64,000 nucleotides of DNA, taken from Mycolicibacter minnesotensis (GTDB lineage: Bacteria > Actinomycetota > Actinomycetes > Mycobacteriales > Mycobacteriaceae). This document shows, piece by piece, positions 38,449 to 49,863 of the stretch (within the stretch, counting starts at the first letter, position 1; the number at the start of each line of letters is the position of its first letter). The DNA is taken from contig NZ_AP022589.1 in NCBI RefSeq assembly GCF_010731755.1, positions 1,054,001 through 1,118,000 on the forward strand, in the 5' to 3' direction. A model generated the notes under the pieces. The model was not told where the DNA came from. It saw only the letters and a program-made list of their open reading frames with translations, and did no database searches. Both the position numbers and the translations under genes were made by a program.

Positions 38449-40442
38449 CACGCGTCGGCATTCAGTTTCACCACTCGGTTGTTGCCCCGGTCGGCGACAT
38501 AGAGGGCGCCGTCTGAGCTGACTGCGAGCTGCAGCGGGGTGTTCAGGCCGGTGAACGGCACCATGGTCTGGGTATTGGCCCCCGCGGCCAGCTTCACCAC
38601 GGTGTGATTGCCATGGTTGGAAACGTAGACGGCGCCGCCGGAGTCGACGGCGACTCCCCACGGGGCATCCAGGCCGGTGAACGGAAGCACGCTCTGGGTG
38701 TTGGATCCGGCCGCGAGCCGCACCACCCGATCGTTGTCCGTGTCGGTGACGTAGACGTTGCCGGCAGAGTCGACTGCCACATCATCGGGATTGTGCAGCC
38801 CGGCGAATGGGAGGACCACCTGGGCGTCGGTGCCGGCCGGCAGCTTGACGACCCGGTTGTTGCCGCGGTCTGCGACATAGACGCTGCCCGCGTTGTCCAC
38901 CACCAAGCCTTCCGGATAGTTCAGGCCGGTGAACGGCAGCTCGGTCTGGGCCTGAGAGTCCGGCGCCAGCTTGACCACCCGATTGTTGAAGTCGGTGACA
39001 TAGACCGCGCCGGCCCGATCGACCGCGACACCTTGCGGTTCGTAGAGCCCGGTGAACGGCAGCATCACCGGGGTGCTGGATCCCGGCTCAAGCTTCACCA
39101 CCCGCCCGTACATGCTCTGGTTGGTGACGTACACGCTGCCGCTGCCGTCCAGGGCCAACCCCCCGGGTGAGAGCCGAAAACCGAGCCCGTCCAACGGGAG
39201 CACAGTCTGCCCGGCCGCCGAGGCCGACGCCGTGGCACCCCGCGAGGTCTCCGAGCGGTGCGTGACCGCGTAACCGCCCACACCTACGACAATCAGCAGC
39301 GCCGCAGCCGCCGCGGCCGGCACCAGCCACCGACGCTCACCTCGGCTTGGGGACTGGGCGGCAAACGCGGGCGCAGCGGCTTGCGGCGCCTGGACTTTTT
39401 GGTCTCGCCAACCGGTGACGGCGGGCCGCATCTGCGTCTGCTCGTGCTGGTCGGAGCTCGGCTGTTGGTAGCCACCGGAATGCTCGCGGTGCCTGGTGAC
39501 GGGATAGCCTCCGCCCCCGGCCGTTGCGGCACTGACCGCGCTGGCCATTCGGGTGGCCGCATCGCCCTGGTGCACAATCATCGCGGCCTGATGCTGATCT
39601 GAAGTGTTCAGCGCGTCGTGTGCTGCGCGTGCCAGGTCTCCGGCACTGTCGTAGCGATCCCGCGGATTCTTCGCCATCCCCCTAGCGATCACCTGGTCCA
39701 ATCCGGCCGGCACCAGCCCCGGCCGCAACTGGCTAGGCCGCGGGGCCGGCTCCATCAGGTGGGATGCGATCAGCCTCTCGACGGTCTCAGTACGGTACGG
39801 CCGCTGCCCACTCAAGCATTCGCTCAGCACGCAGGCCAGCGAATAGATGTCGGCACGGTGGTCGACGTCGCCCCCGCTGAACCGCTCGGGCGCCATGTAG
39901 TTGTAGGTGCCCAGGGCCATCCCGGTCTGAGTCAGGCTGGGATCTGCCGCGGCGCGGGCGATCCCGAAATCGACCAAGTAGGCGAAGTCGCCTCGGGTGA
40001 GCAGGATGTTCTCCGGCTTGATGTCGCGATGGGTGATTCCGCCGATGTGCGCGGCGTCCAACGCGGCGGCAACCTGTTCGATCACGGCCACCGCTCGCGC
40101 CGGGGCCAGCGGTCCGGAGCGTTTCAGCTCCATGCCGAGGTCGTTGCCCTCGATGAGACGCATCTCGACGAACATCTGTCCGTCGATCTCCCCGTAGTCG
40201 TGGATCGGCACCACGTGCGGGTCCGTGAGCCTGCCAGCCGCGTCGGCCTCGCGCTGCATCCGGGTCCGAAATGCCGGGTTGCCCGACAGCACAGGAGTGA
40301 TCAGCTTGAGTGCTACCGATCGGTGTTTGCGGGTGTCTTCGGCTTCGTAGACCTCACCCATCCCGCCTCGCCCCAGCAGCCGAAGCAATCGGTAAGGACC
40401 GAATTGGGACCCCACCTGTGAAGCCGGACCACTACTGTTCAC
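38448..40442 (-). CDS. pknD: Ser/Thr protein kinase PknD with NHL beta-propeller
   Basis: Transmembrane sensor kinase, 664 residues, GTG start at 40442. Kinase landmarks: GRGGMGEVY at 24-32, Lys46, HRD 138-140, DFG 158-160, APE 184-186, with Thr residues in the activation loop. A linker rich in Gln leads to one membrane helix (WLVPAAAAAALLIVVGVGGYAV). Outside the cell are six NHL blades of the type LPFTGLxxPxGVAVDxAGxVYV. PknD lies within a pst cluster in M. tuberculosis too (Rv0931c), which suggests phosphate-related sensing. Confidence 0.95.
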   Translation of the reverse strand: MNSSGPASQVGSQFGPYRLLRLLGRGGMGEVYEAEDTRKHRSVALKLITPVLSGNPAFRTRMQREADAAGRLTDPHVVPIHDYGEIDGQMFVEMRLIEGNDLGMELKRSGPLAPARAVAVIEQVAAALDAAHIGGITHRDIKPENILLTRGDFAYLVDFGIARAAADPSLTQTGMALGTYNYMAPERFSGGDVDHRADIYSLACVLSECLSGQRPYRTETVERLIASHLMEPAPRPSQLRPGLVPAGLDQVIARGMAKNPRDRYDSAGDLARAAHDALNTSDQHQAAMIVHQGDAATRMASAVSAATAGGGGYPVTRHREHSGGYQQPSSDQHEQTQMRPAVTGWRDQKVQAPQAAAPAFAAQSPSRGERRWLVPAAAAAALLIVVGVGGYAVTHRSETSRGATASASAAGQTVLPLDGLGFRLSPGGLALDGSGSVYVTNQSMYGRVVKLEPGSSTPVMLPFTGLYEPQGVAVDRAGAVYVTDFNNRVVKLAPDSQAQTELPFTGLNYPEGLVVDNAGSVYVADRGNNRVVKLPAGTDAQVVLPFAGLHNPDDVAVDSAGNVYVTDTDNDRVVRLAAGSNTQSVLPFTGLDAPWGVAVDSGGAVYVSNHGNHTVVKLAAGANTQTMVPFTGLNTPLQLAVSSDGALYVADRGNNRVVKLNADA

Positions 40443-40473
40443 GGCACTCCGTTCACCCAGTGACGATTGGCAT

Positions 40474-40494
40474 CATGCAATCAACTGTTGCATG
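40474..40494. promoter_or_regulatory. Palindrome upstream of pknD
   Basis: CATGCAA and TTGCATG, perfect seven-base arms around seven bases, 32 bp before the pknD start and in the 109-bp gap after pstS. It could be a regulator site or a weak intergenic hairpin. Confidence 0.45.
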
Positions 40495-40551
40495 AACAGA
40501 AGATTAACCAAAGGTTACCAGTCAAATTGGAATGCCGCAGGTCGTGAGCGA

Positions 40552-41658
40552 TCAGGTAATGGCGTCGACCGCGGTTTTCAATTTCGAAGTGAATTCAGGC
40601 GGCAGCGGAATATAGCCGTACTGGTCCAGATCTTGCTGTCCGTCGCCGATCGCGGCCTGCATAAAGGCTTTGACCGCCTGCGCCGTGGCCGGGTCGGGGT
40701 ACTGCGAGCAGACGATTTCGTACGTCACGAGCACGATCGGGTAGGCCCCGGCCACGGTCGGCTTGTAAAACGACGAAGTGTCGACAACCAGATCGTTCCC
40801 TTCGCCGCTGAACTTGGCTCCGGCGATTGTCTTGTCTACCGAGTCGACGGAGATCGTGACCGGTTGTGGACCCGCCGACGTGACGATCTGGGCCATGTTG
40901 AGCTCACGCCCCACGGCAAACGACCACTCGTTGTACGTGATCGACCCCTCGGTGGTGCGCAACAGCGCCGAAGTGCCGTCGTTGCCCGTCGCGCCGATGC
41001 CGGTACCGCCGTTGAAGGTCTTGCCCACGCCGCGGCCCCAGGAACCGCCGGAAGCGACGTCGAGGTACTTCTGGAAATTGTCCGTGGTCCCGGAGCCATC
41101 GCTGCGGAACACCACGTGAATCGGTTCGGCAGGCAGGGCGGTGTTCGGGTTGAGAGCCTTCAGCGCGGGATCATCCCAGCTGGTGATGGTGCCATTGAAA
41201 ATCTTCGCCAACGCGGGGCCGTCGAGGTCGAGCTCGTTCACCCCGTTGATGTTGTAGGTCACGGCGATGGGACCGAACACCGTCGGAAGGTGCCAGGGCG
41301 TCGAGCCGCACCGCGCCGCCACCCGCTGAGGCTCACCGTTGGACGCGTCCAGAGGCGAGTCGGATCCGGCCAAATCCGTTTGTCCACTGGCAAATTCGGC
41401 GATGCCATTGCCGGACCCATTGGCTCGATAGTTCAGGGTGTACTCGGGGCAGGCGCGGATATAGGCGTAGACGAACTGCTCGATCGCGTGCGCCTGAGCG
41501 GTCGAGCCGCCTGCAGTCAGTCGCTGCTTCCCGCCGCATTGCACGGCCGCCGAGCCGGAGCCCGATGCCGTGGACGACTGGCCGCCGCCGCAGGCCACGA
41601 CCATGGTCAGGATTGCCCCCAGCAGAATCGAGGCGATACCGAATCGGTTGATCCTCAA
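40552..41658 (-). CDS. pstS: Phosphate-binding lipoprotein PstS (PstS2 position)
   Basis: Lipid-anchored phosphate receptor, 368 residues. The signal peptide ends VVAC at about Cys23. [47 protein letters not shown] and [15 protein letters not shown] match the family. It lies 57 bp after a pstB copy and 109 bp before pknD, in the same order as Rv0932c next to Rv0931c. Confidence 0.94.
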   Translation of the reverse strand: MRINRFGIASILLGAILTMVVACGGGQSSTASGSGSAAVQCGGKQRLTAGGSTAQAHAIEQFVYAYIRACPEYTLNYRANGSGNGIAEFASGQTDLAGSDSPLDASNGEPQRVAARCGSTPWHLPTVFGPIAVTYNINGVNELDLDGPALAKIFNGTITSWDDPALKALNPNTALPAEPIHVVFRSDGSGTTDNFQKYLDVASGGSWGRGVGKTFNGGTGIGATGNDGTSALLRTTEGSITYNEWSFAVGRELNMAQIVTSAGPQPVTISVDSVDKTIAGAKFSGEGNDLVVDTSSFYKPTVAGAYPIVLVTYEIVCSQYPDPATAQAVKAFMQAAIGDGQQDLDQYGYIPLPPEFTSKLKTAVDAIT

Positions 41659-41715
41659 CGACGCTCCTTCGGCGGTCAGCGGAGATCCAACACGGTAGCC
41701 GAATCCGGTAATAGG

Positions 41716-42492
41716 TCAGCCAAAACGACCCGAGATGTAGTCCTCAGTTTCCTTAAGTCCTGGATTAGAGAAGATCTTCTCGGTGCCGTCGATCTCGACC
41801 AGGCGACCGGGCTTGCCGACGGCCTCGAGGTTGAAGAAGGCGGTCTGGTCACTGACCCGTGCCGCCTGCTGCATGTTGTGAGTGACGATCACGATCGTGT
41901 AATCCTGCTTGAGCTGAGCGATCAACTCTTCGATGGCCATCGTCGAGATGGGGTCAAGCGCCGAACAGGGTTCGTCCATCAACAGCACGTCGGGCTGCAC
42001 CGCAATGGCCCGGGCGATACACAGCCGCTGCTGCTGACCACCCGACAAGCCGCCACCGGGCTTGTCCAACCGGTCCTTGACCTCGTTCCACAAGTTCGCC
42101 CCACGCAGCGAGAACTCGACCGTCTCATCAAGCAATTTGCGGTTGCGCACCCCTTGCAGGGTCAGCCCGGCGACCACGTTGTCGCGGATGGACATGGTGG
42201 GAAAAGGGTTGGGACGCTGGAACACCATCCCGATCGCCTTACGCACCCCGACTGGGTCAATGGCGGGCTGGTAGATGTCTTCGCCGTCCAACAGCACCGA
42301 CCCTTCAACCCGCGCACCCGGGATGACCTCGTGCATCCGGTTGAGCGTGCGCAGCACTGTCGACTTCCCACAGCCCGACGGCCCAATGAACGCCGTGACG
42401 CTGCGCGGTGGAACCGACAACGTCACCTCGGCAACCGCGTGAAACGCTCCGTAGTAGATGTTGACGTTGCTCAGGTCCAACCTTTTGGCCAC
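41716..42492 (-). CDS. pstB: Phosphate ABC transporter ATPase PstB (copy 1)
   Basis: Cytosolic ATPase of the Pst transporter, 258 residues. GPSGCGKST is Walker [15 protein letters not shown] the ABC signature, and [13 protein letters not shown]alker B. The GTG at 42492 has AAAGG six bases upstream and gives exactly the length of the neighbouring copy; the frame continues to 42564. The middle 278 bp is almost identical to copy 2, while the ends differ, which points to gene conversion. Confidence 0.95.
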   Translation of the reverse strand: MAKRLDLSNVNIYYGAFHAVAEVTLSVPPRSVTAFIGPSGCGKSTVLRTLNRMHEVIPGARVEGSVLLDGEDIYQPAIDPVGVRKAIGMVFQRPNPFPTMSIRDNVVAGLTLQGVRNRKLLDETVEFSLRGANLWNEVKDRLDKPGGGLSGGQQQRLCIARAIAVQPDVLLMDEPCSALDPISTMAIEELIAQLKQDYTIVIVTHNMQQAARVSDQTAFFNLEAVGKPGRLVEIDGTEKIFSNPGLKETEDYISGRFG

Positions 42493-42783
42493 TGGCAGCC
42501 TTTCTTCACTCGACATCACCTGCCGCCGCCTGAAACTTCGACGGCGCAGACCTTCGTGGAGCAACGATCAGAGCGCCCAGCCTAGCCACGATCTTGTGCA
42601 GCGCAATTTGAATGATCACGGACCATGTCGGCGACGCTGGCCGCCAAGCGCCGCGGCGCACACCGACGGCAGGCAAGGAACGGCCCGGAGTCCAGGCACT
42701 GGGATACCGGGCACCTCACCCGCGTAGGCGCGCCTGCTATATCTCGAAATGTGCTGCTTCCCAGCCAGACTCAGGCGAATCGG
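42493..42783. other. Gap between the two pstB copies
   Basis: About 290 bp with no supported gene. Reading frames here are extensions of, or shadows to, the pstB genes. No clear promoter, terminator or repeat was recognised. Its length suggests that copy 1 and pstS may be transcribed separately from copy 2. Confidence 0.5.
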
Positions 42784-43560
42784 CTAACCGAAGCGGCCGG
42801 AGATGTAATCCTCGGTTTCCTTGTAACTCGGGTTGGAGAAGATCTTCTCGGTACCGTCGATCTCGATCAATCGACCGGGCTTGCCGGCCTCCACCAGGTT
42901 GAAGAAAGCGGTCTGGTCACTGACCCGCGCCGCCTGCTGCATGTTGTGAGTGACGATCACGATCGTGTAATCCTGTTTGAGCTGAGCGATCAACTCTTCG
43001 ATGGCCATCGTCGAGATGGGGTCAAGCGCCGAACAGGGTTCGTCCATCAACAGCACGTCGGGCTGCACCGCAATGGCCCGGGCGATACACAGCCGCTGCT
43101 GCTGACCACCCGACAAGCCGCCACCGGGCTTGTCCAACCGGTCCTTGACCTCGTTCCACAAGTTCGCCCCACGCAGCGAGAACTCCGCGGTTTCATCGAG
43201 TGCGCGGCGGTTGCGGATCCCCTGCAGCTTGAGCCCCGCCACCACATTGTCACGAATCGACATGGTGGGGAACGGATTCGGACGCTGGAATACCATGCCG
43301 ACTGCTTGGCGCACCCCTACCGGATCGATGCCGGGCCGGTAAATGTTCTCACCGTCGAGCAGCACCGACCCTTCGATTCGGGCCCCGGGGGTGGTCTCGT
43401 GCATCCGGTTGAGCGTGCGCAATACGGTCGACTTGCCGCATCCGGACGGCCCGATGAACGCGGTGACGCTGCGCGGCGGGACCGACAGCGTCACGTCGGC
43501 CACGGCATGAAACGACCCGTAGTAGATGTTGAGGTCGGCGAGATCCAACCTTTTAGCCAC
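42784..43560 (-). CDS. pstB: Phosphate ABC transporter ATPase PstB (copy 2, PhoT)
   Basis: 258 residues, same Walker A (GPSGCGKST), signature ([14 protein letters not shown]) and Walker B as copy 1. It directly follows pstA (52-bp gap), so it is the ATPase of the pstS-C-A-B set and corresponds in place to phoT, Rv0820, upstream of mshD. GGAG lies shortly before the start. Confidence 0.95.
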   Translation of the reverse strand: MAKRLDLADLNIYYGSFHAVADVTLSVPPRSVTAFIGPSGCGKSTVLRTLNRMHETTPGARIEGSVLLDGENIYRPGIDPVGVRQAVGMVFQRPNPFPTMSIRDNVVAGLKLQGIRNRRALDETAEFSLRGANLWNEVKDRLDKPGGGLSGGQQQRLCIARAIAVQPDVLLMDEPCSALDPISTMAIEELIAQLKQDYTIVIVTHNMQQAARVSDQTAFFNLVEAGKPGRLIEIDGTEKIFSNPSYKETEDYISGRFG

Positions 43561-43612
43561 CGTGCAGCTCTCCTTGTTCGCCCACCGCTACGCGCTGGTT
43601 ATCGAGAAAGAT

Positions 43613-44527
43613 CTAGAACTTCTTGGGCGCGAAGATGCGCGCCCCGAACCGGGCCGCGACATTGAGTAGTGCGATCAACAGGATAAGCGTCAGGGCAGCA
43701 CCCCAGAGGCGATCCGTGGGGACCGTGGCCGCACCCGCTCCCGCGGACGTCTGGTCATACATCATCCCGGGCAGTGAGCCCATGAAACCGTGGAACATAT
43801 CGAAATTCATCGCCTGCGAATAGCCGACGAGGATGAGCAGCGGCGCGGTCTCCCCCATCACCCGGGCCAGCGCCAGCAGAACTCCGGTGACGATGCCCGA
43901 CAAGGCGGTGGGAATCACGATGCTGGTGATGGTCTTCCACTTCGGGGCCCCCAACGCGTAGCTGGCTTCGCGCAGGTCCATCGGAATGATCCGGAGCATC
44001 TCTTCGGTCGCCCGCACGATCACCGGCACCATCAGCAGCACCAGGGACAGTGATACCGCGAAACCCGAGCGGTGAAATCCCAAGGTCGCCACCCACAATG
44101 CGTAGACGAACAGCGCTGCGACGATGGAAGGCACGCCGGTCAGGATGTCCACGGCGAAGGTGGCAAGCTTGCCCAGCCGGGTGCCGGTTCCGTATTCGAC
44201 CAGATAGACCGCGACGAAGATTCCGATCGGAATCGAGATGGCGGCGCACAACAATCCCTGCAACAGCGTTCCGACTATGGCGTGGTACGCCCCGCCCCCG
44301 GCCGCAAAAGCCGTCATCCCAGCCTGCGAGTGGGTCCACCAGGAACTGGAACTGACGGTGCCGAAACCGAACTTGAACACCGAGTACATCACCCACACCA
44401 GCGGCACCAGAGCCAACGCCATCGCGCAGGTGACCAGGATCGTCGCAAGTGAATTGGCCATCCTGCGGCGCACACCCACGCCGGCGAAGGTGCGCAGCTT
44501 GACGGGTCGCTCCAACAGCGCGGTCAT
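43613..44527 (-). CDS. pstA: Phosphate ABC transporter permease PstA
   Basis: Permease subunit, 304 residues, about six helices (first: ILVTCAMALALVPLVWVMYSVF). The EAA loop is [21 protein letters not shown]. The ATG overlaps the pstC stop by four bases (ATGA). It forms the transporter with the adjacent pstC and pstB. Confidence 0.95.
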   Translation of the reverse strand: MTALLERPVKLRTFAGVGVRRRMANSLATILVTCAMALALVPLVWVMYSVFKFGFGTVSSSSWWTHSQAGMTAFAAGGGAYHAIVGTLLQGLLCAAISIPIGIFVAVYLVEYGTGTRLGKLATFAVDILTGVPSIVAALFVYALWVATLGFHRSGFAVSLSLVLLMVPVIVRATEEMLRIIPMDLREASYALGAPKWKTITSIVIPTALSGIVTGVLLALARVMGETAPLLILVGYSQAMNFDMFHGFMGSLPGMMYDQTSAGAGAATVPTDRLWGAALTLILLIALLNVAARFGARIFAPKKF

Positions 44528-45522
44528 GGCTGCACCTTCTGGGTGATCGCGGCACGCGCCAGCGCGTTGACGATCAGCGTCAGTACGAACAGCACCAATC
44601 CCGCGGCGATGTATGCGCCCGCCTTGTACTGGTCGTTGAACTCCGATGCGGTGGCGGCGATCTTGGTGGCGAAGGTGGACCCGCCGTCGAACAGCGACCA
44701 GTTGAACGCCTTCTGGGTGGACCTCAGGATGATCAGCAAGGCGACCGTCTCACCGAGCGCGCGGCCAAGGCCCAGCATCGCGGCGCTGATGTACCCGGAG
44801 CGACCGAATGGCAATACCACCATCTTGATCACCTCCCAGCGGGTCGCGCCCAGCGCCAGTGCGGCCTCAACCTGGCCTCGTGGGGTCTGGGCCAGCACCT
44901 CGCGGGTGACGGCGGTGATGATCGGCAGGATCATCACCCCCAGCACGATTCCGCCGGTGAAAATGGTGCCGCCACCGGCCACCGAGGCATTGCCGTCGGC
45001 GAACAGGAAGATTCCGCCGAGATGCTCATTGAGCCACAGCGCGCTGCTGCGCAACTGCGGGGCCAGCACGTACAGGCCCCAGGCCCCGTAGATGATCGAC
45101 GGCACGGCGGCCAATAGTTCGACCATGTAGCCCAGGGGTCCCACCAGCCGCCGGGGTGCGTACTCGGCGAGGTACACCGCGACCCCCAGCGCAACCGGCA
45201 TGGCCAGCAGCAGCGCGAAGAGCGAGACGAACACCGTCACCTGCAACATCTCTGCGATGCCGAAGTGCATGGCGGAGGTGTTGGTGGTGATCCAGCTGCC
45301 GCCGTAGGTGAAGAAGTTCTCCCGGTTGCGCTGCAGCGCCGGTATCGCCCGTAACAGCAGGAAGCCGCCGACGGCGCAGATCAAGATGATGATCAACACG
45401 CCGGAGCTCTCCGCCACCAGGCGGAACATCCGGTCTTGGAAGCGACTTCCGGTGGACCGCACCGCCGTCGGGTTCACCGACGGCGCGGACACCGGCGCAG
45501 ACAAGTCGGCGATGCTGGACAC
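44524..45522 (-). CDS. pstC: Phosphate ABC transporter permease PstC
   Basis: Permease subunit. GVLIIILICAVGGFLLLRAIP is the first helix; [21 protein letters not shown] is the EAA loop. The start is uncertain: GTG at 45522 lies 25 bp after the pstS stop and gives 332 residues; GTG at 45573 would overlap pstS by 26 bp. The stop overlaps pstA by four bases. Confidence 0.93.
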   Translation of the reverse strand: MSSIADLSAPVSAPSVNPTAVRSTGSRFQDRMFRLVAESSGVLIIILICAVGGFLLLRAIPALQRNRENFFTYGGSWITTNTSAMHFGIAEMLQVTVFVSLFALLLAMPVALGVAVYLAEYAPRRLVGPLGYMVELLAAVPSIIYGAWGLYVLAPQLRSSALWLNEHLGGIFLFADGNASVAGGGTIFTGGIVLGVMILPIITAVTREVLAQTPRGQVEAALALGATRWEVIKMVVLPFGRSGYISAAMLGLGRALGETVALLIILRSTQKAFNWSLFDGGSTFATKIAATASEFNDQYKAGAYIAAGLVLFVLTLIVNALARAAITQKVQP

Positions 45523-45547
45523 CCCCTCATCGCGTGCGGCACGGTGG

Positions 45548-46666
45548 TTACTGGATCGCGTCGATGGCGGCACTCAAGCGCCGTTTCAGCTGGTCCGGCA
45601 ACCGAACGTATCCGGCGCTGGACAATTCGTCCTGACCACTGGTCGAGGCCGTCCTCAGGAAGGACTTCACGGCCGCCGAAGTGTCGGGGTCATAGCCCTT
45701 CGAGCAGACGATCTCATAGGTCACCAAGACTAGCGGGTAGGCCGCGGGCTCCTGGGTGCCGTAAAGCGACCTCAGGTCGAGAACCATGTCGTTGCTGTCG
45801 CCGGGGAGGAACCCGGCCGACTGGATCGCTACGCCGGCCGCTTCGTCGGTGGCGGCCACTACTCCCGCTCCCGAGTCGATCATCGCCGATGGAAGATGGG
45901 CCTGGTCGGCGAAGCCCTTCTCGACGTAGCCGATAGCACCGGGGGTGCTCTGCACTGCTTGCACGACGCCGGCCGACTTCTGCGCGCCTTCGCCCACCCC
46001 GCCCTGGAATTCGCTGCCTTCGCCCTTGGTCCAGGCATGCGGCGCTGCAGCACTCAGGTACTTCTGGAAGTTGTCGGTGGTGCCCGACGAGTCCGATCGA
46101 TAGATCGGGGTGACGGGGATCGCGGGCAAGTCCACCCCCGGGTTGAGGGCTGCGATCGCGGGGTCGTCCCAGCTGGTGATGGCGCCGCTGAAGATTCTGG
46201 CCAGTACGTCGCCGTTGAGCACCAGACCGTCCACCCCTTCGAGGTGGTAGGCGATGCCGACCGGCCCGAACACCAGCGGCAGATGCCACGCCGGGTTCTG
46301 GCCACACCGGTCGGCCGCCTCGGCGACCTGCGCTTCGCTCAGCGGCGAGTCCGATCCGGCGAAGTCGACGTGGCCGGCGATGAACTGTTCGCGGCCCGCC
46401 CCCGACCCGGTCGGGTTGTACGACAGATTCTTGCCCGGGCACTGCTTGCCCCATACCTGGTTGAACACCGCGATCGCGTTCTGCTGAGCGGTCGAGCCCT
46501 CGGCGGTCAGCGTGTTCTTCCCGGCGCATCCCGCGGAGTCCGCTGAGGCGGCGGTGCTGCCGCTCCCCGACGGAGTCGTGTTGTTGTCATCGCTGCCGCA
46601 GCCGCTGAGCGCAAGACCGGTCACCGCGGCCGCCACCAGCGCAAGGCCCGCCGTCGTGCGTTTCAT
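45548..46666 (-). CDS. pstS: Phosphate-binding lipoprotein PstS
   Basis: Phosphate receptor heading the minus-strand pst operon, 372 residues from ATG at 46666. The lipobox is LSGC at about Cys22. [37 protein letters not shown] and [16 protein letters not shown] are family segments. The frame opens 18 codons earlier, but KRTTAGLALVAAAV from 46666 is a proper signal start. Direct repeats of Pho-box type lie upstream at 46744-46761. Confidence 0.94.
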   Translation of the reverse strand: MKRTTAGLALVAAAVTGLALSGCGSDDNNTTPSGSGSTAASADSAGCAGKNTLTAEGSTAQQNAIAVFNQVWGKQCPGKNLSYNPTGSGAGREQFIAGHVDFAGSDSPLSEAQVAEAADRCGQNPAWHLPLVFGPVGIAYHLEGVDGLVLNGDVLARIFSGAITSWDDPAIAALNPGVDLPAIPVTPIYRSDSSGTTDNFQKYLSAAAPHAWTKGEGSEFQGGVGEGAQKSAGVVQAVQSTPGAIGYVEKGFADQAHLPSAMIDSGAGVVAATDEAAGVAIQSAGFLPGDSNDMVLDLRSLYGTQEPAAYPLVLVTYEIVCSKGYDPDTSAAVKSFLRTASTSGQDELSSAGYVRLPDQLKRRLSAAIDAIQ

Positions 46667-46743
46667 CAGTTCTCGCTTTCTCGCTCGCGGATCAAATCCC
46701 TCCGGGAACGTATGCGGCACTCATGGATGGCAGCCACATGGCA

Positions 46744-46761
46744 GATGAACTCGCGGTGAAT
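46744..46761 (-). promoter_or_regulatory. Pho-box-like direct repeats before pstS
   Basis: Read on the minus strand, ATTCACC starts at 46761 and GTTCATC at 46750, exactly 11 bp apart. This is the layout of the GTTCAYC repeats bound by actinobacterial phosphate regulators (PhoP of Streptomyces, RegX3 of mycobacteria). It lies 78 bp before the pstS ATG. Binding by RegX3 is inferred. Confidence 0.6.
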
Positions 46762-46777
46762 TGATTGGCGAGGCGTC

Positions 46778-48462
<1,685 letters not shown>

Positions 48463-48521
48463 CGAGGCCTCCAGCGTCCCAGGTGCTCTAACGATAGCGT
48501 GCGACCTGCCAGAATGATCCA

Positions 48522-49313
48522 GTGCGCAGGGTGCTTATCGGTATGTCGGCCGCGATGGCGGCCCTGATCGTGATGACCGTCGGGATTGACTTCGGGGCCA
48601 GCGTCTACGCGGAGTACCAATTGTCGCGCGCGGTACGCCGCGCCGCGGACCTGCGCGCGGACCCATTTGTGGCGATCCTGGGCTTCCCGTTCCTGCCCCA
48701 GGCTCGCCGCGATCACTACGACGAGGTAGAGATCAAAGCCCCCGCCGTAGACCAGCCGATGATCGGCAAAGCCATGTTGGAAGCCACCCTGCACTCGGTC
48801 GACCTGACCGAGGCCACCTGGCGATTTCAGGCCGGCGCACCGATCCCGGTGGCCACGCTGGAGAGTCGGATCATCATCGGGTCAGTGCACTTGGGCCGGT
48901 ACCTGGGCATCCGCGATCTGATGGTGGAAGCGCCGCCGTCGGAGACCAACGACAACACCGGCGGCACGACGGAGTCAGGAATATCGAGCAGCCAAGGGCT
49001 GGTGCTGACCGGAACACCCGAAGGGTTCGGCAAGCGGGTCAGTGTCTCGGTGGACCTGTCGATCAGCGGGCCCGACCACAGCACCTTGGTGATCACCCCC
49101 ACCGGAATCCTCACCGGCCCCGACACCGCTGATCAGGACGTACCCGACGCACAGCGCGCCGCGGTGCTCACCGCGTTTCGCGGCAGCCTGCCGCAGCAGC
49201 GCCTGCCGTTCGGGTTGACGCCCACCAGCCAGGGCGCCCGCGGCTCCGACGTGATCATCGAGGGCATCGCCGAGGGAATGATCGTGACCCTGCCGGAGTT
49301 TCGCCAGAGATGA
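48522..49313 (+). CDS. lmeA: LmeA-like envelope protein (DUF2993)
   Basis: Secreted or membrane-anchored lipid-binding protein, 263 residues, GTG start. An N-terminal hydrophobic segment ([20 protein letters not shown]) is followed by a DUF2993 domain. The M. smegmatis homologue LmeA binds phospholipid and is needed for lipomannan mannan elongation. Its place between glnR and thiX matches Rv0817c. Its stop overlaps thiX by four bases. Confidence 0.85.
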   Translation: MRRVLIGMSAAMAALIVMTVGIDFGASVYAEYQLSRAVRRAADLRADPFVAILGFPFLPQARRDHYDEVEIKAPAVDQPMIGKAMLEATLHSVDLTEATWRFQAGAPIPVATLESRIIIGSVHLGRYLGIRDLMVEAPPSETNDNTGGTTESGISSSQGLVLTGTPEGFGKRVSVSVDLSISGPDHSTLVITPTGILTGPDTADQDVPDAQRAAVLTAFRGSLPQQRLPFGLTPTSQGARGSDVIIEGIAEGMIVTLPEFRQR

Positions 49314-49744
49314 GCATCGTCGCGATCGTTGCCGCTCTGATTGTTGCCGGTGGGATCGGAGCGTGGCTCAACCGGCGAGCCGGAGTGCTTCGGGAACTCC
49401 CCAGCCCCGCTATCAGCGACGAGTCCCCCACCGAGGCCGACGCCGCCGCTGCGGCCTTCCTCGGACTGGAGCCCGGCCGCCCCGCCGTGGTGCACTTCTC
49501 GGCGCCGTGGTGTGGCCCCTGCGCCGGGGTCCGTCGGGTGGTCGAGAAGGTCTGCGACGAGCTGGGCGGCGTCGCGCATCACGAGATCGACATCGACGCC
49601 AATCCCGAAGCCGCCCGGACGTTCGCAGTGTTGTCCCTGCCGACCACAGTGATCTTCGACACCGCTGCGCGGCAGCGCTACCGAGTCTCCGGTGTCCCGA
49701 CGCACGCCGACCTGCGTTCTGCACTCGAACCTCTATTGGCCTGA
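49310..49744 (+). CDS. thiX: Membrane-anchored thioredoxin-like protein
   Basis: 144 residues. A single N-terminal helix (IVAIVAALIVAGGIGAWL) precedes a thioredoxin fold with WCGPC, cysteines at 68 and 71, and the cis-Pro segment LSLPTTVIF. It probably reduces disulfides at the outer membrane face, though topology is inferred. ATGA overlap with lmeA. Corresponds in place to Rv0816c. Confidence 0.9.
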   Translation: MSIVAIVAALIVAGGIGAWLNRRAGVLRELPSPAISDESPTEADAAAAAFLGLEPGRPAVVHFSAPWCGPCAGVRRVVEKVCDELGGVAHHEIDIDANPEAARTFAVLSLPTTVIFDTAARQRYRVSGVPTHADLRSALEPLLA

Positions 49745-49760
49745 CCACCCCGGTATTGGG

Positions 49761-49766
49761 TAGGCT
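49761..49766 (+). promoter_or_regulatory. Probable -10 of the cysteine operon
   Basis: TAGGCT ends seven bases before the GTG of the leader ORF at 49774, the spacing for transcription starting at the start codon itself. Confidence 0.6.
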
Positions 49767-49773
49767 TTACTCC

Positions 49774-49863
49774 GTGTTCGCCCGCCTTGAGCTTGTGCTC
49801 ACCAAGCGCCGCACAGTTGACCTGTGCCGCACCGCGGGCTGCTGTTGTTGTCGTTGTCGCTGA
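49774..49863 (+). CDS. Polycysteine leader peptide (attenuator)
   Basis: A 29-residue ORF from GTG at 49774 to TGA at 49863, absent from most annotations for its size. Cysteine codons fall at 18, 23-26 and 28: CCCC then R then C just before the end. Leaderless polycysteine ORFs of this kind act in mycobacteria as cysteine-responsive attenuators of downstream sulfur genes. Here the downstream genes include a cysA2-type sulfurtransferase and sseC, which fits. No ribosome site precedes it. Confidence 0.88.
   Translation: MFARLELVLTKRRTVDLCRTAGCCCCRCR

Noticed and set aside
40492..42585. 697-codon plus-strand frame over pstS and pstB
   Set aside because: Antisense shadow of two clear genes with lipobox, Walker and ABC signature motifs.
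42625..43665. 346-codon plus-strand frame over the second pstB
   Set aside because: Shadow of pstB copy 2; its similarity to the frame over copy 1 only reflects the shared 278-bp tract.
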